Counted from the first letter of the stretch, positions 25,700 through 36,945 are shown. The stretch is DNA of 64,000 nt from Marivirga aurantiaca (GCF_016679925.1 NZ_JAEQBW010000005.1:248001-312000); one strand, 5' to 3'. Notes: generated by a model not told the origin, from the letters alone. Program-made: numbers and translations.

Positions 25700-28600
25700 C
25701 TAGTTTTTCAAAATTTTCATTTGAGAAACAATTCCCCCTTCAGCATTAGTCAACCGTAAGTGATATAAACCTTGAGATAAGTTTCTCATGTCAATTCTGC
25801 CCTTGTCTTCACCAGATTCCAATGAAAACCTTGAGTGGTCAATTAATTCCCCACGAACATTATAGAGTTTAGAGTGGAACTCGTCTCCCTCACCCTTTAA
25901 GTCGAATTGAACATAATCCTTAACAGGGTTAGGATAAGCCATTATCTCTACACTTTCCTCATTGGCAACTATATTGACCTGATCTACCACTTGATGAACC
26001 ATTTCCGTTTGAGTAGAATCAGCAAAGTTATTGATGACCATGATACCATCTAAATCATATCCATCAGCATTCCCTGCTGCAAAATCATCAGGGTTACTTA
26101 TATCAGTTATCCTGATAAAACTTGCTTTGGTTAATCCACCGTCAGCTAAATCAACTTCACCATCACGGCAAATTTCTTCGGCCAACACTACCCAATTTTC
26201 GCCATCTTCCGAAGCTTCTATCTTCGCCTTTTCAGGATAAGATTCACAAGGTCGGTTATTATCGCGGAAAGATGTTTCTACAATTAACAAATCATTTCCT
26301 TCGTGATCCATCACTTCACATCCTAACTCCAGCGTAATAGAACCTCCAAAACCCAGAGCTACAAAATTGTAGTTATCATTCTCTTGTGGTTCTCCCAAAG
26401 CCATTTGAGGATTTGATCTACTCGGAGGTAAAGACCTTCCATTCTTTCTGCTACCAGGCTCGTAAGAAATAACTGATTCCGCGTAACAGAAATCTGGTTG
26501 ATTATCAATCACCTCAAAGTTTACAGTTAAACTCTCTCCCTCTTTTCCGGTTCCATTGGCACCGGTAAATGGAGTAGCTGTAATTGTATTGATCCCTTTA
26601 GGAAACTCAACTGGATTAAAAGAATTCCCATTATCATAATCACCGGCTAATGCATAAGGCGCGATATTTTCTATTTGGAAACCTTCTTCTCCATTGAAAT
26701 CAAAAACTACACTGCCCACTTCTTCTGTAGAAACATTGGCAAGTACACTGAAACTGTTACTGGCATAATTATCCAAATTGATGATTTCACCTTCCAGTAA
26801 TTCACCTATTTCCTCATTAAGTTCTGCATTAATTAATGTAAAACTTACTATTTCAGGCAATGCTAAAACCTCTAGTTCAACAGGAATTGTTAGTTCCGGA
26901 TTAACAGGATCATTGCTACTTACGGTAATATCACCAGAGTAAGTTTCCCCTGCATCCAATCCGTCTGAATAGAAAGTAATAGGTACTTCAACAGTTTCTC
27001 CCGGAGCAACTGTGCCTCTTACAGGCGGAGTGAATGTAATAGCCAACTCATCAGTCAAATATTCATTATTAAATATTACCTGCAACCCTGACAAACCCTG
27101 AGGGCCTTCTAAGCCAACAGTTGAACTGGTGCTCATTGATGAAGACTCTACGTCCTGATACTGCATTTTTATCGTACCATCAGGGAACAAGATTACCTGA
27201 AAACTTACAGGCTCTGGCACAGGAATAAATGGAGGGAATCCAAATCCCGGAACGCTGTCATATTGAACGATGAAGTAATCTTCATTTCCTTCATAATAAA
27301 CCCCACCTCCATTTTGTGGTTCTATATCATCCCACATTGGCGCAATAAACAGATTAGGATTAGCCGGATCAGGTATTTGTTGATTAACAAAATTACTTCC
27401 TGATAGAGGCGCAAATGTTAAAAATCCATTCGCCCCAATTGTCACACTATCCTCATCATTACCAAAGAAGTTAAATGTAAAAGGTAAAGCTACTTGTTCA
27501 TCTCCATCACCTCCAACATTGGCTAATTCGCCTGTTTCTCTGATGTCAATATAATCATAGGCAGGGCCTCCACTGTTGTTGTCAACCCAGGTATAACCAA
27601 AAGTTCCAGGGCCACCGCTTGCATTAAGGAAAGCCGGGCCTACCCGTGTATCCAGGGCTTCTTTGCTGAGAATCTTTTCAAACTCCAATCGCTCATACTG
27701 AAGCCCTTCTTGATTTGCTGCTTGTGCACTTGCAAAATAAGGTGGCGTCAATGAGTAGTTCAATTCAGAACCTCCTGAGTTTGTAATGGAAATATTTTCC
27801 ACTGTGGAATCACCTTTATAAACTACCAGGGATAATGAATCAGGAGACAAAGAAATTACAGGAGGATCTATTCCGAATCCGGATAGATACACCATTGCAG
27901 TTTCATTGCCGAAATCATCATTACTTTCTATGGTTACCTCATCATCAATGAACCCCACAGAACTAGGTGTAAACTCAACATTGACAATCCTGGATTGATC
28001 AGGAGCCAGGGTAATAGGCCCGGTTTCATCTAACACAAAATCAGTATTTCCATTAGAAATAGAAGTGATTTCAAGGTCCTTACTACCCACATTTTCTATT
28101 AAGAAAGATGCTTCTGAGGTAAGTCCCACAAATAATGAATCGAATTGTATAGAATCAGGGGTTATCTCAATTTCAGGAAAGCCTATTACCGTTAATTCAA
28201 ACAAAGCCGTGCTTCCTGAATCTGATGGCGCATTAGTAGAAACCCTCAACTCATCGTAGTAAACTCCATCATTTAAATCCGTGGCATCCAAAGTAACAGT
28301 AATGTCCTTCGAGCCTCCCGCTGGCACTACGCCTGACATACTACTTACATTACTAATGAATGAAGTAAAAGCAATGTCCGGCTTCACAAACCTGAGCGCC
28401 AGGCCATCTTCTACATACTCAGTATTGAAAGCAACTTGTGCTCCATCTGTACCATCGGCATTTTCAATACCTACAGTAGCTGAATTTAAGAAAGAAGCTG
28501 ATTCAACATCCTCATAGTATACATCAATATTTCCATTCTGATTTAATACTATCTGGAAAGTAACAGTCTCATCAGCAGTGCCAGAGTAAAGGGATGCATT

Positions 28601-31600
28601 GGTCCACTGCACTACAAATTGATCACCAAGATCTGCATAATGTACTGATCCATTGAAGTTTTGAGGTTCAAGATCATTCCAAAATCCCGCAATCATATTA
28701 TTGACGGCATTGTCAACAGGAATTTGAGAATTTGTCCAGGTATTTGAAGCAGTAGGTTCCTGGAAGGCAACAAATCCATTGGCATTAATGATTGCATTTG
28801 TATAGCTTTCACCATAAAACTCGAAAGAGAATGGCATCTCAATTTCAGCTGAGCCATCACCACTTAAAGTATTTGTGATTTCTGTACCACTTGCAGTAAT
28901 ATCATTAAAGGCATAAACAGGACCATCCGGTTCATCGCTATCTATCCAGCTGTAGCCAAATTCATTATCTGTACCTACACTGTATAAAACTTCAGATCCC
29001 ACACGATTGTCTTCTGCTCCTTTTTCTTCCACAGCACTTGCATTACTGAAACTTAAGATCTCAGTATTGTTCAATTGCACATCCGGATTTGACAAAGCAG
29101 ACATTACCGCCAGATCAGGAAAAGAATAAATTAAAGGAGCATTACCGTCATTTACCAAAGTGATTTCAGTCTCTACTGTGGTACCAGCCTCTGTAGTTTC
29201 ACTTACTTCCTGCGGATCAAATCGGGCAATTGGCGGCTCAACACCTACACCATTCACAACCACCTGCAATTCAGTATCATTGGCAGCATCGCTTTCTATG
29301 GTAATAATGCCATTTATATTTCCCTGCTCACTTGGGGCAAAATTCACTGTTACTACCAGGCTATCTCCGGCTTCAATTGTAGCCGATGAAGTACTCACTG
29401 TAAAATCAGAATTGTCTGAAGAGATATCCGTGACATTTAGTGTGGCTAAACCTTCGTTACTAATTGTGAAAGTTCTTTCCCTTTCGGCTCCCAGGAACAC
29501 ATCATTAAACAATAGGTATTCATCAGATATGGAAATCTCGGATACCTGACCAGTGACTTCAAAATGTGTGGCCACTGTAGCAGTTGGTGTAACCGGATCA
29601 TTACTATTAATCAGAATATCTGTATCATACATTCCATTTGCCAATCCAGCTCCATCGAATGTGACGGACACTTCTACTGACTCGCCAGGTGATACACTTC
29701 CTGAAGAAGGAGATAAACTGATGTAATCCTCACTACCTCCACCGGACAATGCTCTCACGAAAAATACAAAGCCTGAAGGGTTATAGCTTGCTCCACCATC
29801 AGAGCTGAACATATAGGTGTTAGGACGTTGAGTTGCGTTTGCATCTACTCCTTGAGGGAAAGCAATTCCATCAGGATACTTATGCACTACCCAAAAAGAT
29901 TCACCAGCAGAAAAGCTTAAAGATTGACTTAAAACCTCTGCTACTACAATCCCTTCTTCACTAGCTTGTTCAAAAGTTTGTGTATGCAACAATTCACCAT
30001 CGTTTGGAGTGGCCCCACCTCTGTAGATTTCAAGCACTACTACAGGGTTTGCTACTGCTTCCGTTCGATAACCATTTCTAACTGCTGTTAAAGTGAAATC
30101 ACTTTCTACATCAAAATTTAGTGCACTTGTATAGGCAGCTGTTTGAACTCCTGCAAAATCATCAGGGAAATCCAAACCAGTATCATAGGCAATAGAATCG
30201 GTATATGTACTGGAATATGGCTGCCCGGATTCCGATTTAGTAGCCGCCAGGCGTTTAGGAGCATTAGCCAACTTCTCTTCATAAGAACCAGTATTACCTA
30301 CTCCGTATACTGACATATCAAGCGATTCATACGCAATAATACCACTTGTATCATTTGCGAAAGGTGTAAACTCCGTAGCTCCTGTAGAAGCATTAAATTC
30401 AAGGGTGCTTTCCCCTGTATTGCTTATTGTAAAAGTTTCGGTTTGAGTTGGTGGATCATCAGTTTGCACGTTAACTGCAGCACTTAATGAGTCAGGTGAC
30501 ACTTCAATTGTAGGTGGCTGAACAACAGTTAAGGTTACAGGAACTTCAATTGGTGAATTTTCAGCATCATTGCTACTAATTAATAAAGAAGCATGATATT
30601 CTCCTGCACTCAATGCTCTGGCATCAAACCTTACATCTACTGTTGTTGATGAACCAAATGGAACTGTTCCTGAGTTTGGTGAAACAGTCACGAAGAAAGC
30701 ATCGGGGTCGCCATCTGTAATTTCAAGGTTATCAACATCAAAAGTTGAACCTTCCTCTTCCATTGCAGAAAGGAATACGGCTTGTTCGATTATACTTGCA
30801 TAACCTTGTCCGGTGAACACCAATTCTTCATCAAAATAAACAGAGAAAGTGGCATCATCCTTGTCCACTGCAATTTTAAGGTCAAAATATCCCTCAGGAG
30901 TAGTGGCATCAATTCTAACAAAATCAGGATCTGCCAATACATCAACTGTTCCATCAGGGTTGAATCTTACCCTTGTTACAACAGAACCTTCCGTAGGTGA
31001 CTGGGGAATTACTTCCCATGTAACACCGCTTCCTTCTATATTCACAGAAGCAGTCATTGTCATAAATGGCTCGTCCAGTGGCGTAATAGTAGGGGAAAGG
31101 GCTAAGATATTACCTGGTCTTGTGCCACCTAAGCCATCGGAAACACCTCTAAAATGCTGATCTCCTTCTTCAGGGTTAGCATCAGAAATGATCCAGTTAT
31201 CATCATATTGACTAATCCAACCTTGCTGATCATTTATATCCCCTAGTGGAAAATCTTCAAAGTCTGTAGCATATAAACTAGTAACTGCTCTATTAAAAGT
31301 ATTGCTTTCTGTTCGTATAAGGGCTGATTTACTACCCCCTTCAGCAAAAGGGAATTGTTCCTCTATAAAACCCTCTGTTCTAATATAATTATTAGAGGCG
31401 ATTACATTTTCCGGAAAAGTAGTGGTAGAGTCATCGTTTACCTCAATGCTGAAAGTTAAATCAGCATCACCTGTATTAGAAATTGTTAATTCTTCAATGC
31501 CTGTCTGCATTTGTTCCAAAGTTACTGCCAGAGAATCCGGTGAAACAGAAATTTCAGGTGCCTCTGTTCCGTCTAACACCTGCACATAAACTGGTATGTT

Positions 31601-32944
31601 CAAAGTATCGGATGTCTCGGCTGAAACTACCAGAATAGTATCTTCATAAATTCCTTTTTCCAATTCCGCTGCATTCAATCCTACCGTAAAAGAGTCTGTT
31701 TCACCAGGCTCAATCATTAATTCTTCAGGGTCAAAAAATTCAATAATAGTAGTTGTACCTGAACTTGAGCTTAATGAGACATTGGCGATTGTGTCCGAAA
31801 TATTGGATAAACTTATTGTATGGGTCACTGCCTCTCCAATGAGAATTTCATCGGAAATGGAAGTAGGTGTTGCTACCAAAGTAGGTGCTCCTTCATCGTT
31901 AATAACCCAGCCCATATCTTTAAAAAGGCCCCTGGTAATATCTCCTATATCAAAATTTGATTCAGCTGAACCCACTTGTGGTGTCATTAAAGAATTCACA
32001 TCTCCGGCTGGAAAAGCCGCCTCATCCCAGTGAGCAATACTAGACCCACCTTGCCATGTACTTGGCGCATAAAGCTCAGGCCTTTCTCCTCCAAGGGCCG
32101 CTACAGCATATTCGCCACCCATGTAAAGGTCGCCTCCGGTGAATGCATCTCCCAATTCTGTAGAAGGATCCGGAAAGTCAAGTAATCTGTCACCGTCTCC
32201 GTCTTCCATGAAAATTCCAAATATTGAGGGTTGACCATTTGAACGCATAGTACCTGTGCCATTATTATAACCACGTACCGTTGTAAAGCCCAAACCATGT
32301 CCTGCCTCATGAAGCGCAACAGTTACAAAATCGTATAAGCCTGAGGGTGTATTACCATCAAGTCCAAAATACCAGGGAATCCCGTCTCCCAAATTTACTA
32401 TTAAATCATACTCTTCATCCGGAAAAAGCACTTCCCCCGCCAAGGCATTTGCCAAAGCAGCCGGATAAAGCACATCTTCCTCAGGGGCACCAGGGAAATT
32501 GGTCACATTATAGGCCGGTCCGGCAGAAGCCAAAACCCCAGGCCCAAGATTAGCAAAATCTGCGTACACTTTGATAGGTACGGGGGACACAATTTGCGTA
32601 GCCCAAATATCCAAAGCATATTCAAATGCCGCACTGGCTTCAGGGTTGGCCTGGGCGCCAGGACCAAAGGTTACATCAAATTCAGCAGTAGCTTCGTTTT
32701 GGAGCATACGCTGATGCTCATCCTTTGATTCCTTAGGTATATTTACTTTTGTAAACATATCCTGTTGCTTAGCCGGGCAGATAACTGGAACTGCCGGCCT
32801 CTTTTCAGCTTTTTGTGCAAGTAGCACCTGAGGTGTTACTGCAGAAAAAAGCAACCATAAAACCGATGTAAGAAAAAGGCCTTTATTGCCCACTATATTG
32901 GACAAAAAGTAATAAAAGCCTGTTTCAGGGTAATTCTTTTTCAT
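25700..32944 (-). CDS. Giant T9SS-secreted metalloprotease-like protein with ASH/choice-of-anchor repeats
   Basis: 2414 residues. Signal peptide near residues 20-44 (ends VLLAQ). An N-terminal zinc-protease domain (about 60-350) has HEAGHGLGF (His212, Glu213, His216), a Met-turn-like NSLMTPQ, and the terminal NFDIGDITRGLFKDMGW. The third ligand expected in HExxHxxGxxH is Thr222, so another residue (perhaps the His of SIAHWDE, about residue 303) would have to serve. ASH/choice-of-anchor-D beta domains follow (NTGDADLTF, NEGLATLNV, NVGSKDLEI), plus two copies of a nidogen-like module (about 1330-1520 and 1785-1980). A discoidin-like region lies at about 2150-2310. The end is a type A T9SS sorting domain (MAYPNPVKDYVQFDL ... 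GLYHLRL). Expected to be exported by T9SS and attached or released at the surface. Confidence 0.9.
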   Translation of the reverse strand: MKKNYPETGFYYFLSNIVGNKGLFLTSVLWLLFSAVTPQVLLAQKAEKRPAVPVICPAKQQDMFTKVNIPKESKDEHQRMLQNEATAEFDVTFGPGAQANPEASAAFEYALDIWATQIVSPVPIKVYADFANLGPGVLASAGPAYNVTNFPGAPEEDVLYPAALANALAGEVLFPDEEYDLIVNLGDGIPWYFGLDGNTPSGLYDFVTVALHEAGHGLGFTTVRGYNNGTGTMRSNGQPSIFGIFMEDGDGDRLLDFPDPSTELGDAFTGGDLYMGGEYAVAALGGERPELYAPSTWQGGSSIAHWDEAAFPAGDVNSLMTPQVGSAESNFDIGDITRGLFKDMGWVINDEGAPTLVATPTSISDEILIGEAVTHTISLSNISDTIANVSLSSSSGTTTIIEFFDPEELMIEPGETDSFTVGLNAAELEKGIYEDTILVVSAETSDTLNIPVYVQVLDGTEAPEISVSPDSLAVTLEQMQTGIEELTISNTGDADLTFSIEVNDDSTTTFPENVIASNNYIRTEGFIEEQFPFAEGGSKSALIRTESNTFNRAVTSLYATDFEDFPLGDINDQQGWISQYDDNWIISDANPEEGDQHFRGVSDGLGGTRPGNILALSPTITPLDEPFMTMTASVNIEGSGVTWEVIPQSPTEGSVVTRVRFNPDGTVDVLADPDFVRIDATTPEGYFDLKIAVDKDDATFSVYFDEELVFTGQGYASIIEQAVFLSAMEEEGSTFDVDNLEITDGDPDAFFVTVSPNSGTVPFGSSTTVDVRFDARALSAGEYHASLLISSNDAENSPIEVPVTLTVVQPPTIEVSPDSLSAAVNVQTDDPPTQTETFTISNTGESTLEFNASTGATEFTPFANDTSGIIAYESLDMSVYGVGNTGSYEEKLANAPKRLAATKSESGQPYSSTYTDSIAYDTGLDFPDDFAGVQTAAYTSALNFDVESDFTLTAVRNGYRTEAVANPVVVLEIYRGGATPNDGELLHTQTFEQASEEGIVVAEVLSQSLSFSAGESFWVVHKYPDGIAFPQGVDANATQRPNTYMFSSDGGASYNPSGFVFFVRALSGGGSEDYISLSPSSGSVSPGESVEVSVTFDGAGLANGMYDTDILINSNDPVTPTATVATHFEVTGQVSEISISDEYLLFNDVFLGAERERTFTISNEGLATLNVTDISSDNSDFTVSTSSATIEAGDSLVVTVNFAPSEQGNINGIITIESDAANDTELQVVVNGVGVEPPIARFDPQEVSETTEAGTTVETEITLVNDGNAPLIYSFPDLAVMSALSNPDVQLNNTEILSFSNASAVEEKGAEDNRVGSEVLYSVGTDNEFGYSWIDSDEPDGPVYAFNDITASGTEITNTLSGDGSAEIEMPFSFEFYGESYTNAIINANGFVAFQEPTASNTWTNSQIPVDNAVNNMIAGFWNDLEPQNFNGSVHYADLGDQFVVQWTNASLYSGTADETVTFQIVLNQNGNIDVYYEDVESASFLNSATVGIENADGTDGAQVAFNTEYVEDGLALRFVKPDIAFTSFISNVSSMSGVVPAGGSKDITVTLDATDLNDGVYYDELRVSTNAPSDSGSTALFELTVIGFPEIEITPDSIQFDSLFVGLTSEASFLIENVGSKDLEITSISNGNTDFVLDETGPITLAPDQSRIVNVEFTPSSVGFIDDEVTIESNDDFGNETAMVYLSGFGIDPPVISLSPDSLSLVVYKGDSTVENISITNSGGSELNYSLTPPYFASAQAANQEGLQYERLEFEKILSKEALDTRVGPAFLNASGGPGTFGYTWVDNNSGGPAYDYIDIRETGELANVGGDGDEQVALPFTFNFFGNDEDSVTIGANGFLTFAPLSGSNFVNQQIPDPANPNLFIAPMWDDIEPQNGGGVYYEGNEDYFIVQYDSVPGFGFPPFIPVPEPVSFQVILFPDGTIKMQYQDVESSSMSTSSTVGLEGPQGLSGLQVIFNNEYLTDELAITFTPPVRGTVAPGETVEVPITFYSDGLDAGETYSGDITVSSNDPVNPELTIPVELEVLALPEIVSFTLINAELNEEIGELLEGEIINLDNYASNSFSVLANVSTEEVGSVVFDFNGEEGFQIENIAPYALAGDYDNGNSFNPVEFPKGINTITATPFTGANGTGKEGESLTVNFEVIDNQPDFCYAESVISYEPGSRKNGRSLPPSRSNPQMALGEPQENDNYNFVALGFGGSITLELGCEVMDHEGNDLLIVETSFRDNNRPCESYPEKAKIEASEDGENWVVLAEEICRDGEVDLADGGLTKASFIRITDISNPDDFAAGNADGYDLDGIMVINNFADSTQTEMVHQVVDQVNIVANEESVEIMAYPNPVKDYVQFDLKGEGDEFHSKLYNVRGELIDHSRFSLESGEDKGRIDMRNLSQGLYHLRLTNAEGGIVSQMKILKN

Positions 32945-33357
32945 GCTTTTCTTTTTTTTGGTGAAACATAATTAAAGAATAAATCTATGGTTTAATCGAA
33001 ATAATAACAACTTTTATGCGTTATTTTATGCTATTCATCTAAAATTAGAGCGTTTTGGCGACACTAATTCACAGTTCCAATATTGTTTTTTTTATATATT
33101 GAGTAAATACAACACGCATGTAATATTAATATAATTATTGCATAATTATAGTTTAAATAAAGAAATGAAATAGTAGGAAAAAGGCGTACGAAAAAAGCCT
33201 TATTTTTGTTACATATGGAAATATTACAATTGTTTGTTTTTATAAAAAATTTTCAAAAAATTTTTTATAAAAACAAACAATTGATACCGCCCGGATGGAA
33301 TATACATCTCAGACCCTTACTAACTATTCACCTTTATTTGGGTCAATAATTCGAATC
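32945..33357. other. AT-rich spacer with inverted repeats
   Basis: 413 bp without a credible gene. It must hold the promoter of the minus-strand giant gene. It contains a short hairpin (AAGGC at 33181-33185 pairing with GCCTT at 33197-33201) next to T/A runs, which could end transcription in either direction, and the perfect palindrome at 33227-33283. Confidence 0.6.
33227..33283. repeat. Perfect 27-bp inverted repeat
   Basis: Arms 33227-33253 and 33257-33283 are exact reverse complements with only a 3-nt spacer (CAA). They are almost pure AT, with edges CAATTGTTTG and CAAACAATTG. It lies 75 bp beyond the ABC-M1 gene stop (33358). It may work as a terminator or cruciform; it is longer than any other hairpin in the window. 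Confidence 0.9.
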
Positions 33358-36300
33358 TTACTGAACATCTACTTTATTATTTATTTGATCCTCCTCTATC
33401 AGAATACCCATTGGATCAATAATAACAGATTGGGGTTTTTCTCCCACCTTGATAGTTATCTGATTATTCATCCGCTCAAAGCGGTGGCTTTTTAAATAAA
33501 TCACTTGCTTATCTCCTGACATTACAGCAATCTCTATATGATCATGAATAGGATATTCAATGGTTTTACCATTCTTATCTTGCCGATATTTACTAATCTT
33601 CACCTCCATATTTAATTCAAAAGTACTATCAGGAAGTACAGACATGGAAACTCCTTCAACAGAAACGTCATAAACTACTACTCTTTTAAATAAGTCCGTA
33701 ATAGTTTCATGGTATTGCTCTTCTGTTTTTTCATATAAAATCGTTAAAAAATCATTGACAGTAGGTGGAACCTGTGGAAAAGAAAAATCTATAAGCAATT
33801 CTTTTAATATAGCATTAAGAGCTTTCTCACCAATTAGTTCTTTTAGAGCGTAGAAAACTTTAGCACTTTTACTGTAGGCAATATGAGGGTCGACATATCC
33901 CACTCTAAACAGCGGCATCTCCTCTTTAAAATTCCTGTCCCGTAAATATGAATCCATTTCTACCTCCAGAGCTTTGTGTGTTAATTCTTTTCCAAAAGCC
34001 TGCTCATAAATCATGGTTTCAGTGTACTGAGCCAGGCCCTCCGTCAGCACAATAGCTCCCTCCATTTGTTTAGGGTGAAGTTGGCCTCCCCACCACTGAT
34101 GTGCAAATTCGTGAGCGATAGTTTTGTACAACACATTTTGAGCAGCAGCATTAGATAAATCGTGGGTAAATCCAATACCTTCCCTGTGATATATCACTCC
34201 CGGATAGGATGTAGCCACAAAGCCAGATGTGAAATCAGACACTTCCACATAGCGAAAGCTTTTGTATTGATAAGGCCCAAAATTTTCGGTGCAATAATCA
34301 AACGCATGGATAATGGCTTCTTTCGCACTGGAAATATTGATTTTGTGGCTGGGATGATAGTATATGAAGAAATCAATTTCCTTGTAACTCCATTTCTGTA
34401 CCTCATACCGGGCTGAGGCAACGGCCAATCGAAAAGGCACTGGATTAGTGCTCTTAAAGGAATAGACATGACGATTTTCTCGTATTTCTTCTGATATCAA
34501 CTGACCCGGAGCAATTACTTGCTGATCCACATCTGTTGAGATCTTCAGCTGAAAGTCAATAAAATGATAATCATCTGCATCATATTCCTGAGGATTTTGG
34601 GCTACCTCTTCCAATGTAGGGATTTGCTCCTTCCTTTCCGGTAAACCTTCTTCTTTTCTTAAGTCTTCACTTTTCAGCTCCTGGCTGTCATCATATCCAA
34701 AGAAAGGGAAATAATTACTGATCCGAAGAAATGATCCATTATCCACAATTGCATTAAAGGCTTCATGGCCCGTGAATGGGCTCCAACCTGATTCAAATTG
34801 AAAGGTCATTTTTAAATTCTCATTTGGCAGAAAGGGGCGATCAAAAGCGACTAAATAATATCCATATTTTTCATCTGCCCGGATTACCGTTGCTCCATCA
34901 ATAGCAAAATCCTTAAGTATAACAGATCGGTGAATCCCAAGCAATACAGTGTCCAGCGGTTTATCTGTCTTATTATCAAGCAAATAATTCCCTTTTACTT
35001 CATACCAATTTTCAGTAGGATATAAATCAATAGTAGCATTTAACTCTGTTATATGAGGTTGTGGCTTATCCTTAAAAGGTTTGTAAAGCAGTTCATAGTT
35101 TTTAGTCCACCTAATTTTATCACTTCGGGTTTCATAATGTTCTACCCAATTAATCGCATAAAAAATATAGCCGGATGTCATCAAAATTCCAATGAATGAA
35201 AACAGGATTAAGCGCTTTCCTTTCTTTCCTAATACCCTTTCAGTTTGCATTAATCGTTGTTTTAGATTGTTTTCTTTCCCACGAATCCACCATGCATTTG
35301 AAAGCACTAATGCAAAAATGGCAATGAATAAACCTAATAACATTCTCCAGTTAAATGCCTGGGTGTATTGCCCAAATCCATTAAAATCAGAATACGAATC
35401 ATGTGCAAAAGTGGTGAAAGGATTAGCAAAACGAAGCAGTTGATGTTCTACACCCATAAGTGTGCTAAGTGGGGAAGCTATAAGTAAAGCAAGAAAAAAA
35501 GATACTGCCATGCCCACATATTTTGAAGGAATGATAGTCTGCACCAATATTGAGATTGCCAGAAAGATCACCAATGGCATACCCAAATAATAAACGGATA
35601 TACCATATAAGCCCCACTCGATAGCTGAATGTGCTTTATAAAGCTGGAGAGCGATAGCAATTCCATTGCCCAAAAAAATCATTAATAAAGGAATAGAAAT
35701 AAGTCCAATAAATTTAGACAGGAGACGGGCATAGTTAGTGGCAGGTGTCACATCATTCAGCTCATCAAATTTTATCAATTTATTACGCCAAAGCTGTTCT
35801 CCTGCATAAAAAACGATAGTTAATATTCCAAAAACAGGGAACACATCCATAATTGTCATAATCAATTGGCCACTTGTTACCAAAATAGCAGAGGTACGAG
35901 TATGTTCCTGAACTTCTGAAAATAGCTCTATCCCAATCACAAACAGCCATAAGCCCAAGAGAAGTAAAAAAGTAAAACTTTTATAGATTGAGTGAAGCTC
36001 TATCTTTAAAAGGGAGAAAAACGATTTTCTAAAAAACCTAAAATTGGTGATTGTGGTGGTTGTAGATTGATAAGATTGTAGTTGTTGGTTTTTCACTACT
36101 TTATTCTCACCATCTGCTTTATGGATGGTTTTAGATTTTCTAAAAGAAAAAATGGAATAGGTAAAAAGTATTAATAAAATTGAAAAGCTGAAATAGAGTA
36201 GCCTGTTCAATAAAAAACTACCCTCCAAAACCAATAGCTTAGTGTTTTGCTCATACGCAGACCAATATCTGGTTTGAGCATAAAAAGAGGAGATTCCAAA

Positions 36301-36945
36301 AGGGTCAATTTTCGCTGCCAATGCCATAGCCTCAGCTGATGGAGGATTAATATTTGCCATCCAGGGAGCTCCGGAAAAAAGAGAAACCGCTATATAACCA
36401 ATATAAATCGCTAATCCACCCAGATAAATAGCCATTCTGTTGCGGATTAAAGTAGCAATGAAAAATAATAAGGCCGAAACCAATAGCATATTAGGCAAAG
36501 CAAAAAGAAAAAAGTTCCACCCGTAATTCATCAGCTGAAAGGAACCAAGTTTATCCGCATCCTGAAGTGGAGAATAAACAGCCAGTAGCATTCCTGCAAT
36601 TAGAAAGATGTACGCACTTAAAGCCGCTATAAAAGCGCCTAAAAACCTACTTGTTAAGAAATAGAATTTAGTAATTGGTGTAACAAATACTAATTCCTGC
36701 ATCTGATGATCCTGATCACGTAGTAGGGAAGAAGCCGCCAAGAAAGTTATAGCAAATACACACCCTATTGAAGAAAGACTTAAACTGTAAGCAATCATAT
36801 AAGGTGCATTTGTATTTACATCCGGAAGCTTCAATCCGTAGAGTGTAAGCATAAAACCAAAGAACAAAAACCCTAATGCTACAACCCAAAAAATGAGTTT
36901 TCGGAATTGAAATCTCAGTTCAAAAAAGAGCAGTTTACCTAGCAT
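33358..36945 (-). CDS. ABC-2 permease fused to M1 peptidase domain
   Basis: 1195 residues. Residues 1-560 contain an ABC-2 type permease with about twelve membrane segments. After a last span near 580 the remainder is exposed and ends in an M1 peptidase: zinc site HEFAHQWWGGQL (His945, Glu946, His949) with third ligand Glu969 in VLTEGLAQY. This ABC-permease/aminopeptidase fusion is a known Bacteroidota and Acidobacteria architecture. The ATPase gene overlaps its start by 7 bp, so they form one exporter. Coupled peptide cleavage and export, or surface peptide processing, is inferred. The canonical GAMEN motif is degraded (about GFVATSYPG), so catalytic competence is uncertain. Confidence 0.9.
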   Translation of the reverse strand: MLGKLLFFELRFQFRKLIFWVVALGFLFFGFMLTLYGLKLPDVNTNAPYMIAYSLSLSSIGCVFAITFLAASSLLRDQDHQMQELVFVTPITKFYFLTSRFLGAFIAALSAYIFLIAGMLLAVYSPLQDADKLGSFQLMNYGWNFFLFALPNMLLVSALLFFIATLIRNRMAIYLGGLAIYIGYIAVSLFSGAPWMANINPPSAEAMALAAKIDPFGISSFYAQTRYWSAYEQNTKLLVLEGSFLLNRLLYFSFSILLILFTYSIFSFRKSKTIHKADGENKVVKNQQLQSYQSTTTTITNFRFFRKSFFSLLKIELHSIYKSFTFLLLLGLWLFVIGIELFSEVQEHTRTSAILVTSGQLIMTIMDVFPVFGILTIVFYAGEQLWRNKLIKFDELNDVTPATNYARLLSKFIGLISIPLLMIFLGNGIAIALQLYKAHSAIEWGLYGISVYYLGMPLVIFLAISILVQTIIPSKYVGMAVSFFLALLIASPLSTLMGVEHQLLRFANPFTTFAHDSYSDFNGFGQYTQAFNWRMLLGLFIAIFALVLSNAWWIRGKENNLKQRLMQTERVLGKKGKRLILFSFIGILMTSGYIFYAINWVEHYETRSDKIRWTKNYELLYKPFKDKPQPHITELNATIDLYPTENWYEVKGNYLLDNKTDKPLDTVLLGIHRSVILKDFAIDGATVIRADEKYGYYLVAFDRPFLPNENLKMTFQFESGWSPFTGHEAFNAIVDNGSFLRISNYFPFFGYDDSQELKSEDLRKEEGLPERKEQIPTLEEVAQNPQEYDADDYHFIDFQLKISTDVDQQVIAPGQLISEEIRENRHVYSFKSTNPVPFRLAVASARYEVQKWSYKEIDFFIYYHPSHKINISSAKEAIIHAFDYCTENFGPYQYKSFRYVEVSDFTSGFVATSYPGVIYHREGIGFTHDLSNAAAQNVLYKTIAHEFAHQWWGGQLHPKQMEGAIVLTEGLAQYTETMIYEQAFGKELTHKALEVEMDSYLRDRNFKEEMPLFRVGYVDPHIAYSKSAKVFYALKELIGEKALNAILKELLIDFSFPQVPPTVNDFLTILYEKTEEQYHETITDLFKRVVVYDVSVEGVSMSVLPDSTFELNMEVKISKYRQDKNGKTIEYPIHDHIEIAVMSGDKQVIYLKSHRFERMNNQITIKVGEKPQSVIIDPMGILIEEDQINNKVDVQ

